DNA of 27,363 nt, taken from contig NZ_GL870929.1 of the NCBI RefSeq assembly GCF_000190695.1, positions 1,032,221 to 1,059,583 on the forward strand, read 5' to 3'. Under the pieces are notes generated by a model. It did no database searches, had not been told where the DNA came from, and was given only the letters and a program-made list of their open reading frames with translations. Each line of letters opens with the position of its first letter. Position 1 is the stretch's first letter. Origin of the DNA: Kingella denitrificans ATCC 33394. GTDB taxonomy: Bacteria; Pseudomonadota; Gammaproteobacteria; Burkholderiales; Neisseriaceae. Below are positions 6,752 through 13,390 of this stretch, one piece after another. A program made the translations under genes and the position numbers.

Positions 6752-9382
6752 TCACACCACAATATTCACCAGCCGTTTCGGCACGACGACGATTTTCTTC
6801 GGCTCTTTGCCTTCCATGAATTTTTGCGCGCCGGCAGTGGCGAGGGCGGCGGCTTTCACTGCGGCTTCGTCCGCGTCGGCGGCGATTTGGATTTTGTCGC
6901 GCAGTTTGCCGTTCACCTGCACCCTAATTTCTATCTCGGTTTGCACCAGCGCAGCGTTGTCCACGGCGGGCCAGCTTTGCTGCCACAGGTTGCCGCCGGC
7001 CAGTTCGCCCCACAGGGTTTCGCAGATGTGCGGCACGATGGGCGACAGCAGCAGGACAACCGCTTCCAGCACTTCGCGGGCGACGGCTTGGCCGAGTTCG
7101 CCGGAAGTGTCGGTTTTGTCGTATTGGTTCAGCAGTTCCATCACAGCGGCGATGGCGGTGTTGAACTGTTGGCGGCGGTCGTAGTCGTCCGTTACTTTGG
7201 CGATGGTGCTGTGCAGCTTGAAGCGCAGGTCTTTCAGGCTGCCTGACAGGGTTTCTTGGCTACCTGAAAACTTGCTCACGCCGCTGCCGCCGTTTTGCAC
7301 GAATTCGTACACGGTGCGCCACAGGCGTCGCAGGAAGCGGTGTGCGCCTTCCACGCCGGCATCCGACCATTCCAGCGACTGCTCGGGCGGGCTGGCGAAC
7401 ATCATGAACAGGCGGGCGGTGTCCGCGCCGTAGGCATCGATGATTTGCTGCGGGTCCACGCCGTTGTTTTTAGATTTGGACATTTTTTCCACGCCGCCGA
7501 TGACCACGAGCTGCCCGTCCGCTTCCAGCACGGCGGACACGGGGCGGCCTTTGTCGTCGGTCTGCACGCGCACTTCGGCGGGGTTGAACCAGGTTTTTTT
7601 GCCGTCCGCGCTTTCGCGGTAATACGTCGCCGCCAGCACCATGCCCTGCGTGAGCAGTTGTTTGAACGGCTCGCGCATGGACACGATGCCTTCGTCGTTC
7701 ATCAATTTGGTGAAGAAACGGGCGTACAGCAGGTGCAGAATGGCGTGTTCGATACCGCCGATATACTGGTCGGCCTGCCCCCAATACGCGGCGGCTTCGG
7801 GCGCGACCATGTGCGCGTCGTCGCGCGGCGACATATAGCGGAACTGGTACCAGCTTGATTCGACAAACGTGTCCATAGTGTCGGTTTCGCGCTTGGCCGC
7901 GCCGCCGCATTTCGGACATTTTGTCTCGTAAAATTCGGGCATTTTGGCCAGCGGCGAACCTGCGCCGTCGGGCACGACGTTTTCAGGCAGCACCACGGGC
8001 AAATCTTGTTCGGGCACGGGCACGTCGCCGCAGGTATCGCAATGGATAATCGGCACGGGGCAGCCCCAATAGCGTTGGCGCGAAATGCCCCAGTCGCGCA
8101 GGCGGTATTGCGTTTTCGGCTCGCCCGCAGAAGCAGCCTGCAACTTGGCGGCAATGGCATCGAAGGCAGTCTGAAAACTCAAACCGTTGAATTCGTTGCT
8201 ATTTACCAGAACGCCGTTTTCTTTGTCGGCATACCAGTCCTGCCATTGCGCCGCGTCAAACGGCTGGCCGTCCACGCTAATCACTTGTTTTATCGGCAGA
8301 TGATATTGTTTGGCAAAGGCAAAATCGCGCTCGTCGTGCGCGGGCACGGCCATCACCGCGCCGTCGCCGTAGCCCCACAGCACATAGTTCGCCACCCACA
8401 CTTCCAGCCGCTCGCCGTTGAGCGGGTTGATGACGAAGCGGCCGGTGGGCATGCCTTTTTTCTCCATAGTCGCCATATCGGCTTCCGCCACGCTGCCCGC
8501 CTTGCATTCGGCGATGAACTTTTGCAATCCAGGCTCCCTTTCGGCTGCGGCTGCGGCCAGCGGATGCTCGGCGGCCACGGCCACATACGTCGCGCCCATC
8601 AGTGTGTCGGGGCGGGTGGTGTACACCTGCACAAACTCGCAGTGGTTTTCAGGCAGCCCTTCGCGGCTGTCGGCGGCTACCTGAAAACGCACGGTCATGC
8701 CGCGCGATTTGCCAATCCAGTTGCGCTGCATGGTTTTCACCTGCTCCGGCCAGTCCAAACCGTCCAAATCCGCCAGCAGCTGCTCGGCGTAATCGGTGAT
8801 TTTGAAGTAGTACATCGGGATTTCGCGCTTTTCCACCAGTGCACCGGAACGCCAGCCGCGCCCGTCAATCACCTGTTCGTTGGCCAGCACGGTTTGGTCA
8901 ATCGGGTCCCAGTTCACCGTGCCCAACTTCTTGTACACAATGCCTTTTTCAAACAGCTTGGTAAACAGGAGCTGCTCCCAGCGGTAGTATTCCGGGCGGC
9001 AGGTGGCGATTTCACGCTCCCAATCCAGCGCAAAGCCCAAGCTCTGCAACTGCTTGCGCATATAGGCAATGTTTTCATACGTCCATTTGGACGGTGCGAC
9101 TTGGTGGTTAATCGCCGCGTTTTCGGCGGGCATGCCGAACGCGTCCCAACCCATCGGCTGCAACACGTTGAACCCCTGCATTTTTTTGAAGCGGCTGCGC
9201 ACGTCGCCGATGGTGTAGTTGCGCACATGCCCCATGTGCAGCTTGCCGCTGGGATAGGGGAACATGGAGAGGCAGTAGAATTTGGGTTTGGAAGCGTCTT
9301 CAGACACATTGAACGCGCGTTCGGCCGCCCATTTCCGCTGCGCGGCGGGCTCGATGGCGGAGGGTTGGTAGAGTTCTTGCAT
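6752..9382 (-). CDS. leuS: Leucyl-tRNA synthetase
   Basis: An 876-residue class I aminoacyl-tRNA synthetase that charges tRNA-Leu in the cytoplasm. The HIGH-type motif is PYPSGKLHMGH (42-52) and the KMSKS motif is K633-S637 in KMSKSKNNG. The CP1 editing domain lies between, with the TRPDTLMGATYV stretch and the DERDFAF segment. A zinc-type Cys cluster (CPVPIIHCDTCG, then CPKCGG) is present. The anticodon-binding and C-terminal domains are complete, and the length is normal. Several DUS-like words of the AGGCTACCTGAA/AGGCAGCCTGAA dialects are embedded in the coding sequence, for example around 7232-7270 and 8648-8687. The start follows a promoter -10 (TATAAT) by 33 bp; the Shine-Dalgarno is weak. 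Confidence 0.98.
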   Translation of the reverse strand: MQELYQPSAIEPAAQRKWAAERAFNVSEDASKPKFYCLSMFPYPSGKLHMGHVRNYTIGDVRSRFKKMQGFNVLQPMGWDAFGMPAENAAINHQVAPSKWTYENIAYMRKQLQSLGFALDWEREIATCRPEYYRWEQLLFTKLFEKGIVYKKLGTVNWDPIDQTVLANEQVIDGRGWRSGALVEKREIPMYYFKITDYAEQLLADLDGLDWPEQVKTMQRNWIGKSRGMTVRFQVAADSREGLPENHCEFVQVYTTRPDTLMGATYVAVAAEHPLAAAAAEREPGLQKFIAECKAGSVAEADMATMEKKGMPTGRFVINPLNGERLEVWVANYVLWGYGDGAVMAVPAHDERDFAFAKQYHLPIKQVISVDGQPFDAAQWQDWYADKENGVLVNSNEFNGLSFQTAFDAIAAKLQAASAGEPKTQYRLRDWGISRQRYWGCPVPIIHCDTCGDVPVPEQDLPVVLPENVVPDGAGSPLAKMPEFYETKCPKCGGAAKRETDTMDTFVESSWYQFRYMSPRDDAHMVAPEAAAYWGQADQYIGGIEHAILHLLYARFFTKLMNDEGIVSMREPFKQLLTQGMVLAATYYRESADGKKTWFNPAEVRVQTDDKGRPVSAVLEADGQLVVIGGVEKMSKSKNNGVDPQQIIDAYGADTARLFMMFASPPEQSLEWSDAGVEGAHRFLRRLWRTVYEFVQNGGSGVSKFSGSQETLSGSLKDLRFKLHSTIAKVTDDYDRRQQFNTAIAAVMELLNQYDKTDTSGELGQAVAREVLEAVVLLLSPIVPHICETLWGELAGGNLWQQSWPAVDNAALVQTEIEIRVQVNGKLRDKIQIAADADEAAVKAAALATAGAQKFMEGKEPKKIVVVPKRLVNIVV

Positions 9383-9415
9383 GATGGATTTCTAATCGAC
9401 AATAAAAAACGGTGC

Positions 9416-9444
9416 ATTATAGCAGTTTATGCCGCAAAAAAGTG
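9416..9444 (-). promoter_or_regulatory. Candidate leuS promoter with perfect -10
   Basis: On the minus strand TATAAT (9416-9421) lies 33 bp upstream of the leuS ATG. The hexamer 17 bp further up (CACTTT) is a poor -35 and falls inside the arm of the neighbouring DUS hairpin. Confidence 0.55.
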
Positions 9445-9486
9445 CAGGCTGCTTTGCTTGTTCAACAAAAGCAGCCTGCACTTTTT
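9436..9486. terminator. DUS-pair terminator behind the ACP-like gene
   Basis: Long inverted arms, AAAAAGTGCAGGCTGCTTTG and its complement, follow the stop of the minus-strand ACP-like gene and precede the leuS promoter. Confidence 0.8.
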
Positions 9487-9500
9487 ACAACAGATTCAGA

Positions 9501-9881
9501 TTAGCGTGGAGAGCAATCTTTGTACACCATGTCGTTGTTAGGTGATGTAATCATCACAGGGGCACTGCGCACGTTGCGCAATTCAAACGCTTGGCCGGAC
9601 AGAGTGTAGCCGCGCGCGTCTTTGAAAGAGATGTCCACGTTGTCGGAACGGCCTTGGTCATATTTCATAACGCGGGTCGCGCCGTTTACTCGGGCAGTGG
9701 CGGTTACAGGGATGCCTGCGCCGTTAAAGCCGTAGCGTACATTCAAACGACCTTCTTGGCATTGGTAGTTTACAGAAACGGATTTGGTTACGCGGTTTGC
9801 ATTAACAGGTGCTGCCTGTACAGAAGCGGCGAAACCCAAAGACAAAGCAACGGTTGCCAATACAGATACGGTTTTTTTCAT
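9501..9881 (-). CDS. Adhesin complex protein (ACP)-like, MliC-fold secreted protein
   Basis: A 126-residue protein with a Sec signal peptide (MKKTVSVLATVALSLGFAASVQA). Its C-terminus (PVMITSPNNDMVYKDCSPR) and the NYQCQEGRLNVRYGFN segment closely match my recollection of meningococcal adhesin complex protein, an outer-membrane-associated adhesin that also inhibits C-type lysozyme and has an MliC-like beta-barrel fold. Two cysteines (C41, C123) could form the family's disulfide. GAGGAG is well placed before the ATG. The adhesin and lysozyme-inhibitor roles are known for the Neisseria protein and inferred here. Confidence 0.8.
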   Translation of the reverse strand: MKKTVSVLATVALSLGFAASVQAAPVNANRVTKSVSVNYQCQEGRLNVRYGFNGAGIPVTATARVNGATRVMKYDQGRSDNVDISFKDARGYTLSGQAFELRNVRSAPVMITSPNNDMVYKDCSPR

Positions 9882-10106
9882 TTCAAGCTCCTCAAGAGAG
9901 TCGTTAAATAAGGCAATTCAAACTTCAAAAATCAACCGGAGTCGATGGGGCGGATTGTATTCACGACACAATCGCCGTGTCCAGCTTGGCGGCGGGGCTT
10001 TTACGAAGTTTTACGCTTTTCTTACCGCCGTAAATCAACCCATACGCAACCATACCGAACCGCGCCTTTTTGCCGGCGCGAAACCATCGTTGTGCAGGCT
10101 GCAATC

Positions 10107-10135
10107 TTGCCGCAGGCTGCGCTATACCGTATCAT
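10107..10135 (+). promoter_or_regulatory. Candidate promoter of the small-peptide/ABC ATPase operon
   Basis: TTGCCG (10107-10112), a 17-bp spacer, then TATCAT (10130-10135), about 33 bp upstream of the 34-codon gene. The -35 overlaps a partial DUS. I looked for a Zur or MntR operator here and could not make a convincing one. Confidence 0.4.
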
Positions 10136-10167
10136 ATCCCGCTTTCTCCACAACGGTCGCGAACGCC

Positions 10168-10272
10168 ATGAAATCTTCCTTATTACTCACCGGGCTTGCC
10201 CAAAGACTGCTCCTTGCCGCCGTGTTGCTGGCCGTGATTTGGGGCGTATATGCGTGGGCGGTGGCCGCATGA
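10168..10272 (+). CDS. 34-residue membrane peptide coupled to ABC ATPase
   Basis: A short frame encoding MKSSLLLTGLAQRLLLAAVL followed by LAVIWGVYAWAVAA. It is one long hydrophobic helix with a short basic start, so it should be a single-pass membrane peptide. Its stop overlaps the start of the ABC ATPase gene as ATGA (10269-10272), the arrangement expected for translational coupling. No strong Shine-Dalgarno precedes it, which is its main weakness. It may be a small ABC-transporter accessory protein, or only a leader that couples translation; nothing in the sequence decides this. Confidence 0.6.
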   Translation: MKSSLLLTGLAQRLLLAAVLLAVIWGVYAWAVAA

Positions 10273-10994
10273 GCATCATCCTGGACAACCTGACCGTGAG
10301 CTATCACGCCCGTCCTGCGGTGCACCACGTGCACATGACGTTTGAAAAAGGCTGCATGTATGCGATATTCGGCCCGAACGGCGCGGGGAAATCCACGCTG
10401 CTCAAAGCCATGATGGGGCTTTTGCCGTGCAACACGGGCTCGGTGCAGTGGCAGGGGCTGCAACGCCGCGACATCGCCTATCTGCCGCAGCAGTCCGACA
10501 TCGACCGCAGCCAGCCCATGAACGTGTTTGAATTGGCGGCGATGGGCTTGTGGTATGAAATCGGCTGTTTCGGGCGCGTATCGGCGGCGCAGAAACAAAG
10601 GGTGCAGGCTGCTTTGGAACGTGTGGAAATGTGGGATTTGGCCGACCGCGGCATCGGCGCGCTGTCCAACGGGCAGTTTCAGCGCGTGCTGCTGGCGCGG
10701 ATGCTGGTGCAGGACGCGCAATTCCTGCTGCTGGACGAGCCGTTTAACGCGGTCGATGCCAAAACAACTTATGCTCTGTTGGATGTGCTGCGCCAAGAAA
10801 ACCGCAGCGGCCGCGCCGTGATTGCCGTGCTGCACGATTACGAGCAAGTCCGTGCCTATTTTCCGCACACCCTGCTCATCGCCCGCGAAAAAGTGGCCTG
10901 CGGCAAAACGGAAGACGTGTTGTGCGAAGAAATGCTGGCGAAAGCCAACGCGCTGGCACGCAAAGCGGAAGAAGACGCTTGGTGCGAGGCATAA
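10269..10994 (+). CDS. Metal-type (Zn/Mn/Fe) ABC transporter ATP-binding protein
   Basis: A 241-residue ATPase of the ZnuC/MntB/chelate-iron family. Walker A GPNGAGKST is at 35-43, the Q-loop at YLPQQSD, the signature LSNGQFQR at 132-139 (Asn in place of the usual second Ser/Gly in LSGGQ), Walker B FLLLDEP at 152-158 and the H-loop His189. The GCMYAIFGPNGAGKSTL context and short length fit the metal-uptake branch. No permease or binding-protein gene follows: a CREE and a DUS hairpin come next, then a minus-strand gene. Partner subunits must be encoded elsewhere, or the operon has been truncated. A DUS encodes VQAAL at 112-116. Confidence 0.85.
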   Translation: MSIILDNLTVSYHARPAVHHVHMTFEKGCMYAIFGPNGAGKSTLLKAMMGLLPCNTGSVQWQGLQRRDIAYLPQQSDIDRSQPMNVFELAAMGLWYEIGCFGRVSAAQKQRVQAALERVEMWDLADRGIGALSNGQFQRVLLARMLVQDAQFLLLDEPFNAVDAKTTYALLDVLRQENRSGRAVIAVLHDYEQVRAYFPHTLLIAREKVACGKTEDVLCEEMLAKANALARKAEEDAWCEA

Positions 10995-11013
10995 CCAACG
11001 CGCCGCGCCAAAA

Positions 11014-11122
11014 TATAGTCGATTAAAATTGCAATGATACGGCGTTGGCTCGTCTTGACGTACTACCTCCTGTACGCCTTGCGGCTCGCCGCCTTGTCTC
11101 ATTTTTATTTTAATCGACTATA
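11014..11122. mobile_element. Correia (CREE) MITE, copy 2, 109 bp
   Basis: Same element as copy 1 in opposite orientation. The ends are TATAGTCGATTAAAAT and the complement. It is 4 bp longer than copy 1 because of a short direct expansion in the centre (TACCTCCTGTACG against TACCTGTACG). It lies in the convergent gap behind the ABC ATPase gene, next to a DUS hairpin. Confidence 0.88.
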
Positions 11123-11126
11123 AAAC

Positions 11127-11172
11127 AAAAAAGCAGCCTGCACTCTGTTTTTCACAGTGCAGGCTGCTTTTT
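11127..11172. terminator. DUS-pair bidirectional terminator
   Basis: Inverted AAAAAGCAGCCTGCACT arms between the convergent ABC ATPase and DUF3592-like genes, 4 bp from CREE copy 2. Confidence 0.75.
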
Positions 11173-11177
11173 ATCCG

Positions 11178-11687
11178 TCAGGCAAATTCGACATCATCGT
11201 CATCGTCTTCATCTTTGCCGTTATCCCGCTTGTATTCCTCATAGACCCCATACAGCAGTATGATTGCAACAATATAGGCCATGATGGCATAGGTATAGCT
11301 CGACGATTCATTCATCTCCGCGCCGCCTTTGCAAAGCACTTGCTGCGTATCGCTTTTCAAATAAAGGCATTGGATTTTGTTGGACAAATTCAGCAAATCC
11401 CGCTCGCCCGTGCTGATGGGGACGCCGGACACGTTTACCGTTCGGCCGTCGGCCGTGGTGTAGGTCAAATCGGCGCGGTAAACGATCCCGGCACTGCGGC
11501 GGCGGCCGCGGAAATAGGTGTCTTCGGTAAATGCTTTCGATGTGGCGGAAAATACGGCCGCTTCCGAATCTGCAGCAAAGCGTTCGTTTATCTTGGCAGC
11601 GCGATTCACTTCAATCACTTTGTTGGTGCCGAAGACAAACAGGGCAAACGCGCCGATTATCAGGGCGATATATTTCAAAGTTTTCAT
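11178..11687 (-). CDS. DUF3592-like membrane protein with acidic tail (paralog A)
   Basis: A 169-residue protein. An N-terminal hydrophobic helix (YIALIIGAFALFVFG) is followed by an extracytoplasmic-looking domain containing YTTADGRTVNVSGVPISTGE and IQCLYLKSDTQQVLC, then a second helix (YAIMAYIVAIILLYGVYEEY) and an acidic tail (KDEDDDDDVEFA). The domain between the helices resembles DUF3592, a membrane family of unknown function; the two Cys may pair. It is clearly paralogous to the next gene upstream (YTTAxG, CLYLxxDxxxVxC, GAE). The start is chosen from AAAGGAAC before MKTLKY; 14 upstream codons are in a DUS. Confidence 0.75.
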   Translation of the reverse strand: MKTLKYIALIIGAFALFVFGTNKVIEVNRAAKINERFAADSEAAVFSATSKAFTEDTYFRGRRRSAGIVYRADLTYTTADGRTVNVSGVPISTGERDLLNLSNKIQCLYLKSDTQQVLCKGGAEMNESSSYTYAIMAYIVAIILLYGVYEEYKRDNGKDEDDDDDVEFA

Positions 11688-11713
11688 AAAGTTCCTTTGG
11701 TTAAAAATGATGG

Positions 11714-11757
11714 AAAAAGCAGCCTGCACGCCAAATTTAAAGTGCAGCCTGCTTTTT
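11714..11757. terminator. DUS-pair terminator with one diverged arm
   Basis: The left arm is a perfect AAAAAGCAGCCTGCAC; the right arm reads GTGCAGCCTGCTTTTT, with G changed to C at one position. The hairpin still forms with one mismatch. It separates the two DUF3592-like paralogs. Confidence 0.7.
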
Positions 11758-11767
11758 TGCCGATGAT

Positions 11768-12286
11768 TTACATGATGCGGACACCGTCGTCCCTGCGTCT
11801 GCGATAATCCGTATCGTCATCGTCGTCTTCATCTTCGTCATAATCTTCATACTGATTCTCGCGGCGCGCCTTCAACACCGTCATGACGATAAAGCCGTAT
11901 GCCGCCAGTGCGGTCAGGAACGATTGCCAAAGGCTGGCCTCCGCCCCATCTTGGCAGCGGACGCGTTTGGGGTCGTTCGGCAGGTAAAGGCACTCGATAT
12001 CCTCGCCCGCTTTCAGTTTGTCCAATTCATTGGTGCTGACGCTGATGTTGTTCACCGTTACCAGCGTGCCTTCCGCCGTGGTGTAGTTCAAAGACACGGT
12101 GTAATACACTCCGCCGCCCCTGCGGTTCCTGTGTTCGGTGTATTCGTTGGTGGCGGGCGTGAACATGGCCCTTTGCCCTTTTTCGCGGAATTGGCTGTTT
12201 TCCTTCATCGAGTTGAAGCCCATATACAGGAACACTGTGCCCAGCAAAAAAGCGAGCACGCAATATAAGATCGACTTTGAATTCAT
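11768..12286 (-). CDS. DUF3592-like membrane protein with acidic tail (paralog B)
   Basis: A 172-residue protein built like its downstream neighbour: N-terminal helix (SILYCVLAFLLGTVFLYMGF), a domain with NYTTAEGTLVTVNNISVSTN and IECLYLPNDPKRVRC, a second helix (FLTALAAYGFIVMTVL) and a strongly acidic, then basic tail (a DEDEDDDDD run followed by RRRR). The shared layout and motifs show a tandem duplication. The function is unknown. I take the ATG at 12286 (MNSKSI), preceded by AGGT, over the longer frame whose first 21 residues look unlike a membrane protein start. Confidence 0.75.
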   Translation of the reverse strand: MNSKSILYCVLAFLLGTVFLYMGFNSMKENSQFREKGQRAMFTPATNEYTEHRNRRGGGVYYTVSLNYTTAEGTLVTVNNISVSTNELDKLKAGEDIECLYLPNDPKRVRCQDGAEASLWQSFLTALAAYGFIVMTVLKARRENQYEDYDEDEDDDDDTDYRRRRDDGVRIM

Positions 12287-12358
12287 AAATAATACCTGAT
12301 TGATTTTTTGAGAAGTTTGAAAGCGCGCGATTATAACAGATTTTGGCACGGCAACTAA

Positions 12359-12372
12359 TGCAGGCTGCTTTA
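12359..12372 (-). repeat. Single DUS overlapping the end of the DAHPS-like gene
   Basis: TAAAGCAGCCTGCA on the minus strand, across the stop codon of the DAHP-synthase-like gene; it has no inverted partner. Confidence 0.65.
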
Positions 12373-13248
12373 TTCAATCAGCGCGTCCACACCGGCAGCG
12401 CAGGCTAACGCGCGCAGGGTGTCCTTGTCCATGTGGCGGTGCGCCAAACGGCTGATGTCGGCCAGCACGGGCAGGTGGCTTAATTTTTTGGCCGCCACCA
12501 GCGCATCGATGTCCAAGCGCAAATGCTCGCTGTGCCACGAAAGCGTGCCCGCGTCGCCCAAAATAATGTGCTGGTTGCCTTGCAGCACGACTTGTTCGGC
12601 GGCCACCAACCAGTCGCGCACGCTGTGGTGGGCGGCTTTGCAGACCACGGTGGGAATGTTCAGGCTGCCGATTTCTTGCAGCAGGCGGCGGTTGGCCAGC
12701 ACTTCACCACCCAGATAGAGCATGTCGGCTTTGTGGTCAAGGGCGGCGGCAATGTGGGCGCTGTCGCGGATACGCACCATCAGCAGGGCGGACTGCTGCC
12801 GGCAGGTTTGGTGGTAACGGTGCAGCGTGTCTTCGGGGTGCAGGCTGCTTTTGGGGGCATACGGGTTGGCGGGAACGTGAAACGGGTCGAGCAGCACGGC
12901 CTGACTTTGCGGCGACACGGCGGCATCGGCTTCATTCGGGGCGATGAATTGGATGTGGCGCACGCCGCTCTGCCCGCCGAAACGGATGCCGCGCACGGTG
13001 ATTTGCGTGTCTTCCGCCCAGGCCTCGCGGCTGATGATGCGCCATTCCTGCACAATGCGGATGGCGCGCTCCACGCCGGGCAAGGCTTCGATTTGCACCA
13101 CGTCGAACACGCGCTCGTCGCCCACCGCGCCGATAATCGTGCATTCCGTGCCGCGCGAAACGTGTTCGCTCAAACCCTGCTGCCGTATGGTCGCCACCAC
13201 GCGGCGGACATCTTCCTCGCCGGCGTGCGGCTGCATGACGATAATCAT
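12370..13248 (-). CDS. DAHP-synthase-like protein without catalytic motifs
   Basis: A 292-residue protein. Residues 1-70 match the ferredoxin-like N-terminal domain of Thermotoga-type DAHP synthase (MIIVMQPHAGEEDVRRVV, HVSRG, IIGAVGDER), followed by the conserved RIISREAWAEDT. The rest follows the TIM barrel (ADMLYLGGEVLANRRLLQEI, GNQHIILGDAGT, LDIDAL, SHLPVLADIS). But the metal and substrate motifs are gone: the AGPCS(V/I)E segment is APNEADA (103-109), the KPRT segment has no Lys-Pro-Arg, the DPSH motif reads DISR (264-267), and the chain ends where EVHPEP should follow. It therefore cannot make DAHP by the known mechanism. A regulatory or scaffolding role is possible. A DUS encodes KSSLHP at 133-138. 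AGGGAG supports the start. Confidence 0.75.
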   Translation of the reverse strand: MIIVMQPHAGEEDVRRVVATIRQQGLSEHVSRGTECTIIGAVGDERVFDVVQIEALPGVERAIRIVQEWRIISREAWAEDTQITVRGIRFGGQSGVRHIQFIAPNEADAAVSPQSQAVLLDPFHVPANPYAPKSSLHPEDTLHRYHQTCRQQSALLMVRIRDSAHIAAALDHKADMLYLGGEVLANRRLLQEIGSLNIPTVVCKAAHHSVRDWLVAAEQVVLQGNQHIILGDAGTLSWHSEHLRLDIDALVAAKKLSHLPVLADISRLAHRHMDKDTLRALACAAGVDALIE

Positions 13249-13278
13249 AAAAACTCCCTATTTTGGATTGATTTGCCC

Positions 13279-13319
13279 GGTGCAGGCTGCTTTCGGGCAA
13301 TGAAAAAGCAGCCTGCACC
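13279..13319. terminator. DUS-pair terminator behind nlpD
   Basis: Inverted GGTGCAGGCTGCTTT and AAAGCAGCCTGCACC arms lie between the nlpD stop and the next minus-strand gene. Confidence 0.75.
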
Positions 13320-13390
13320 CTCCCTTCCATTCACAACGCGCAAACAAATAGGCAAAGTCTTCCAACCTTGCCTATTGCGCCGTTTGCCGC

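Noticed and set aside
9391..9404. TAATCGACAATA upstream of leuS as another CREE end
   Set aside because: Only about eight bases match the CREE terminus and no second end is found.
8006..9541. Plus-strand open frame of 511 codons opposite leuS
   Set aside because: Antisense shadow of leucyl-tRNA synthetase; no recognisable domain.
10115..10145. Zur or MntR operator before the metal ABC ATPase (AT-rich CTATACCGTATCATAT)
   Set aside because: It lacks the dyad symmetry expected of either site; a simple promoter -10 explains it.
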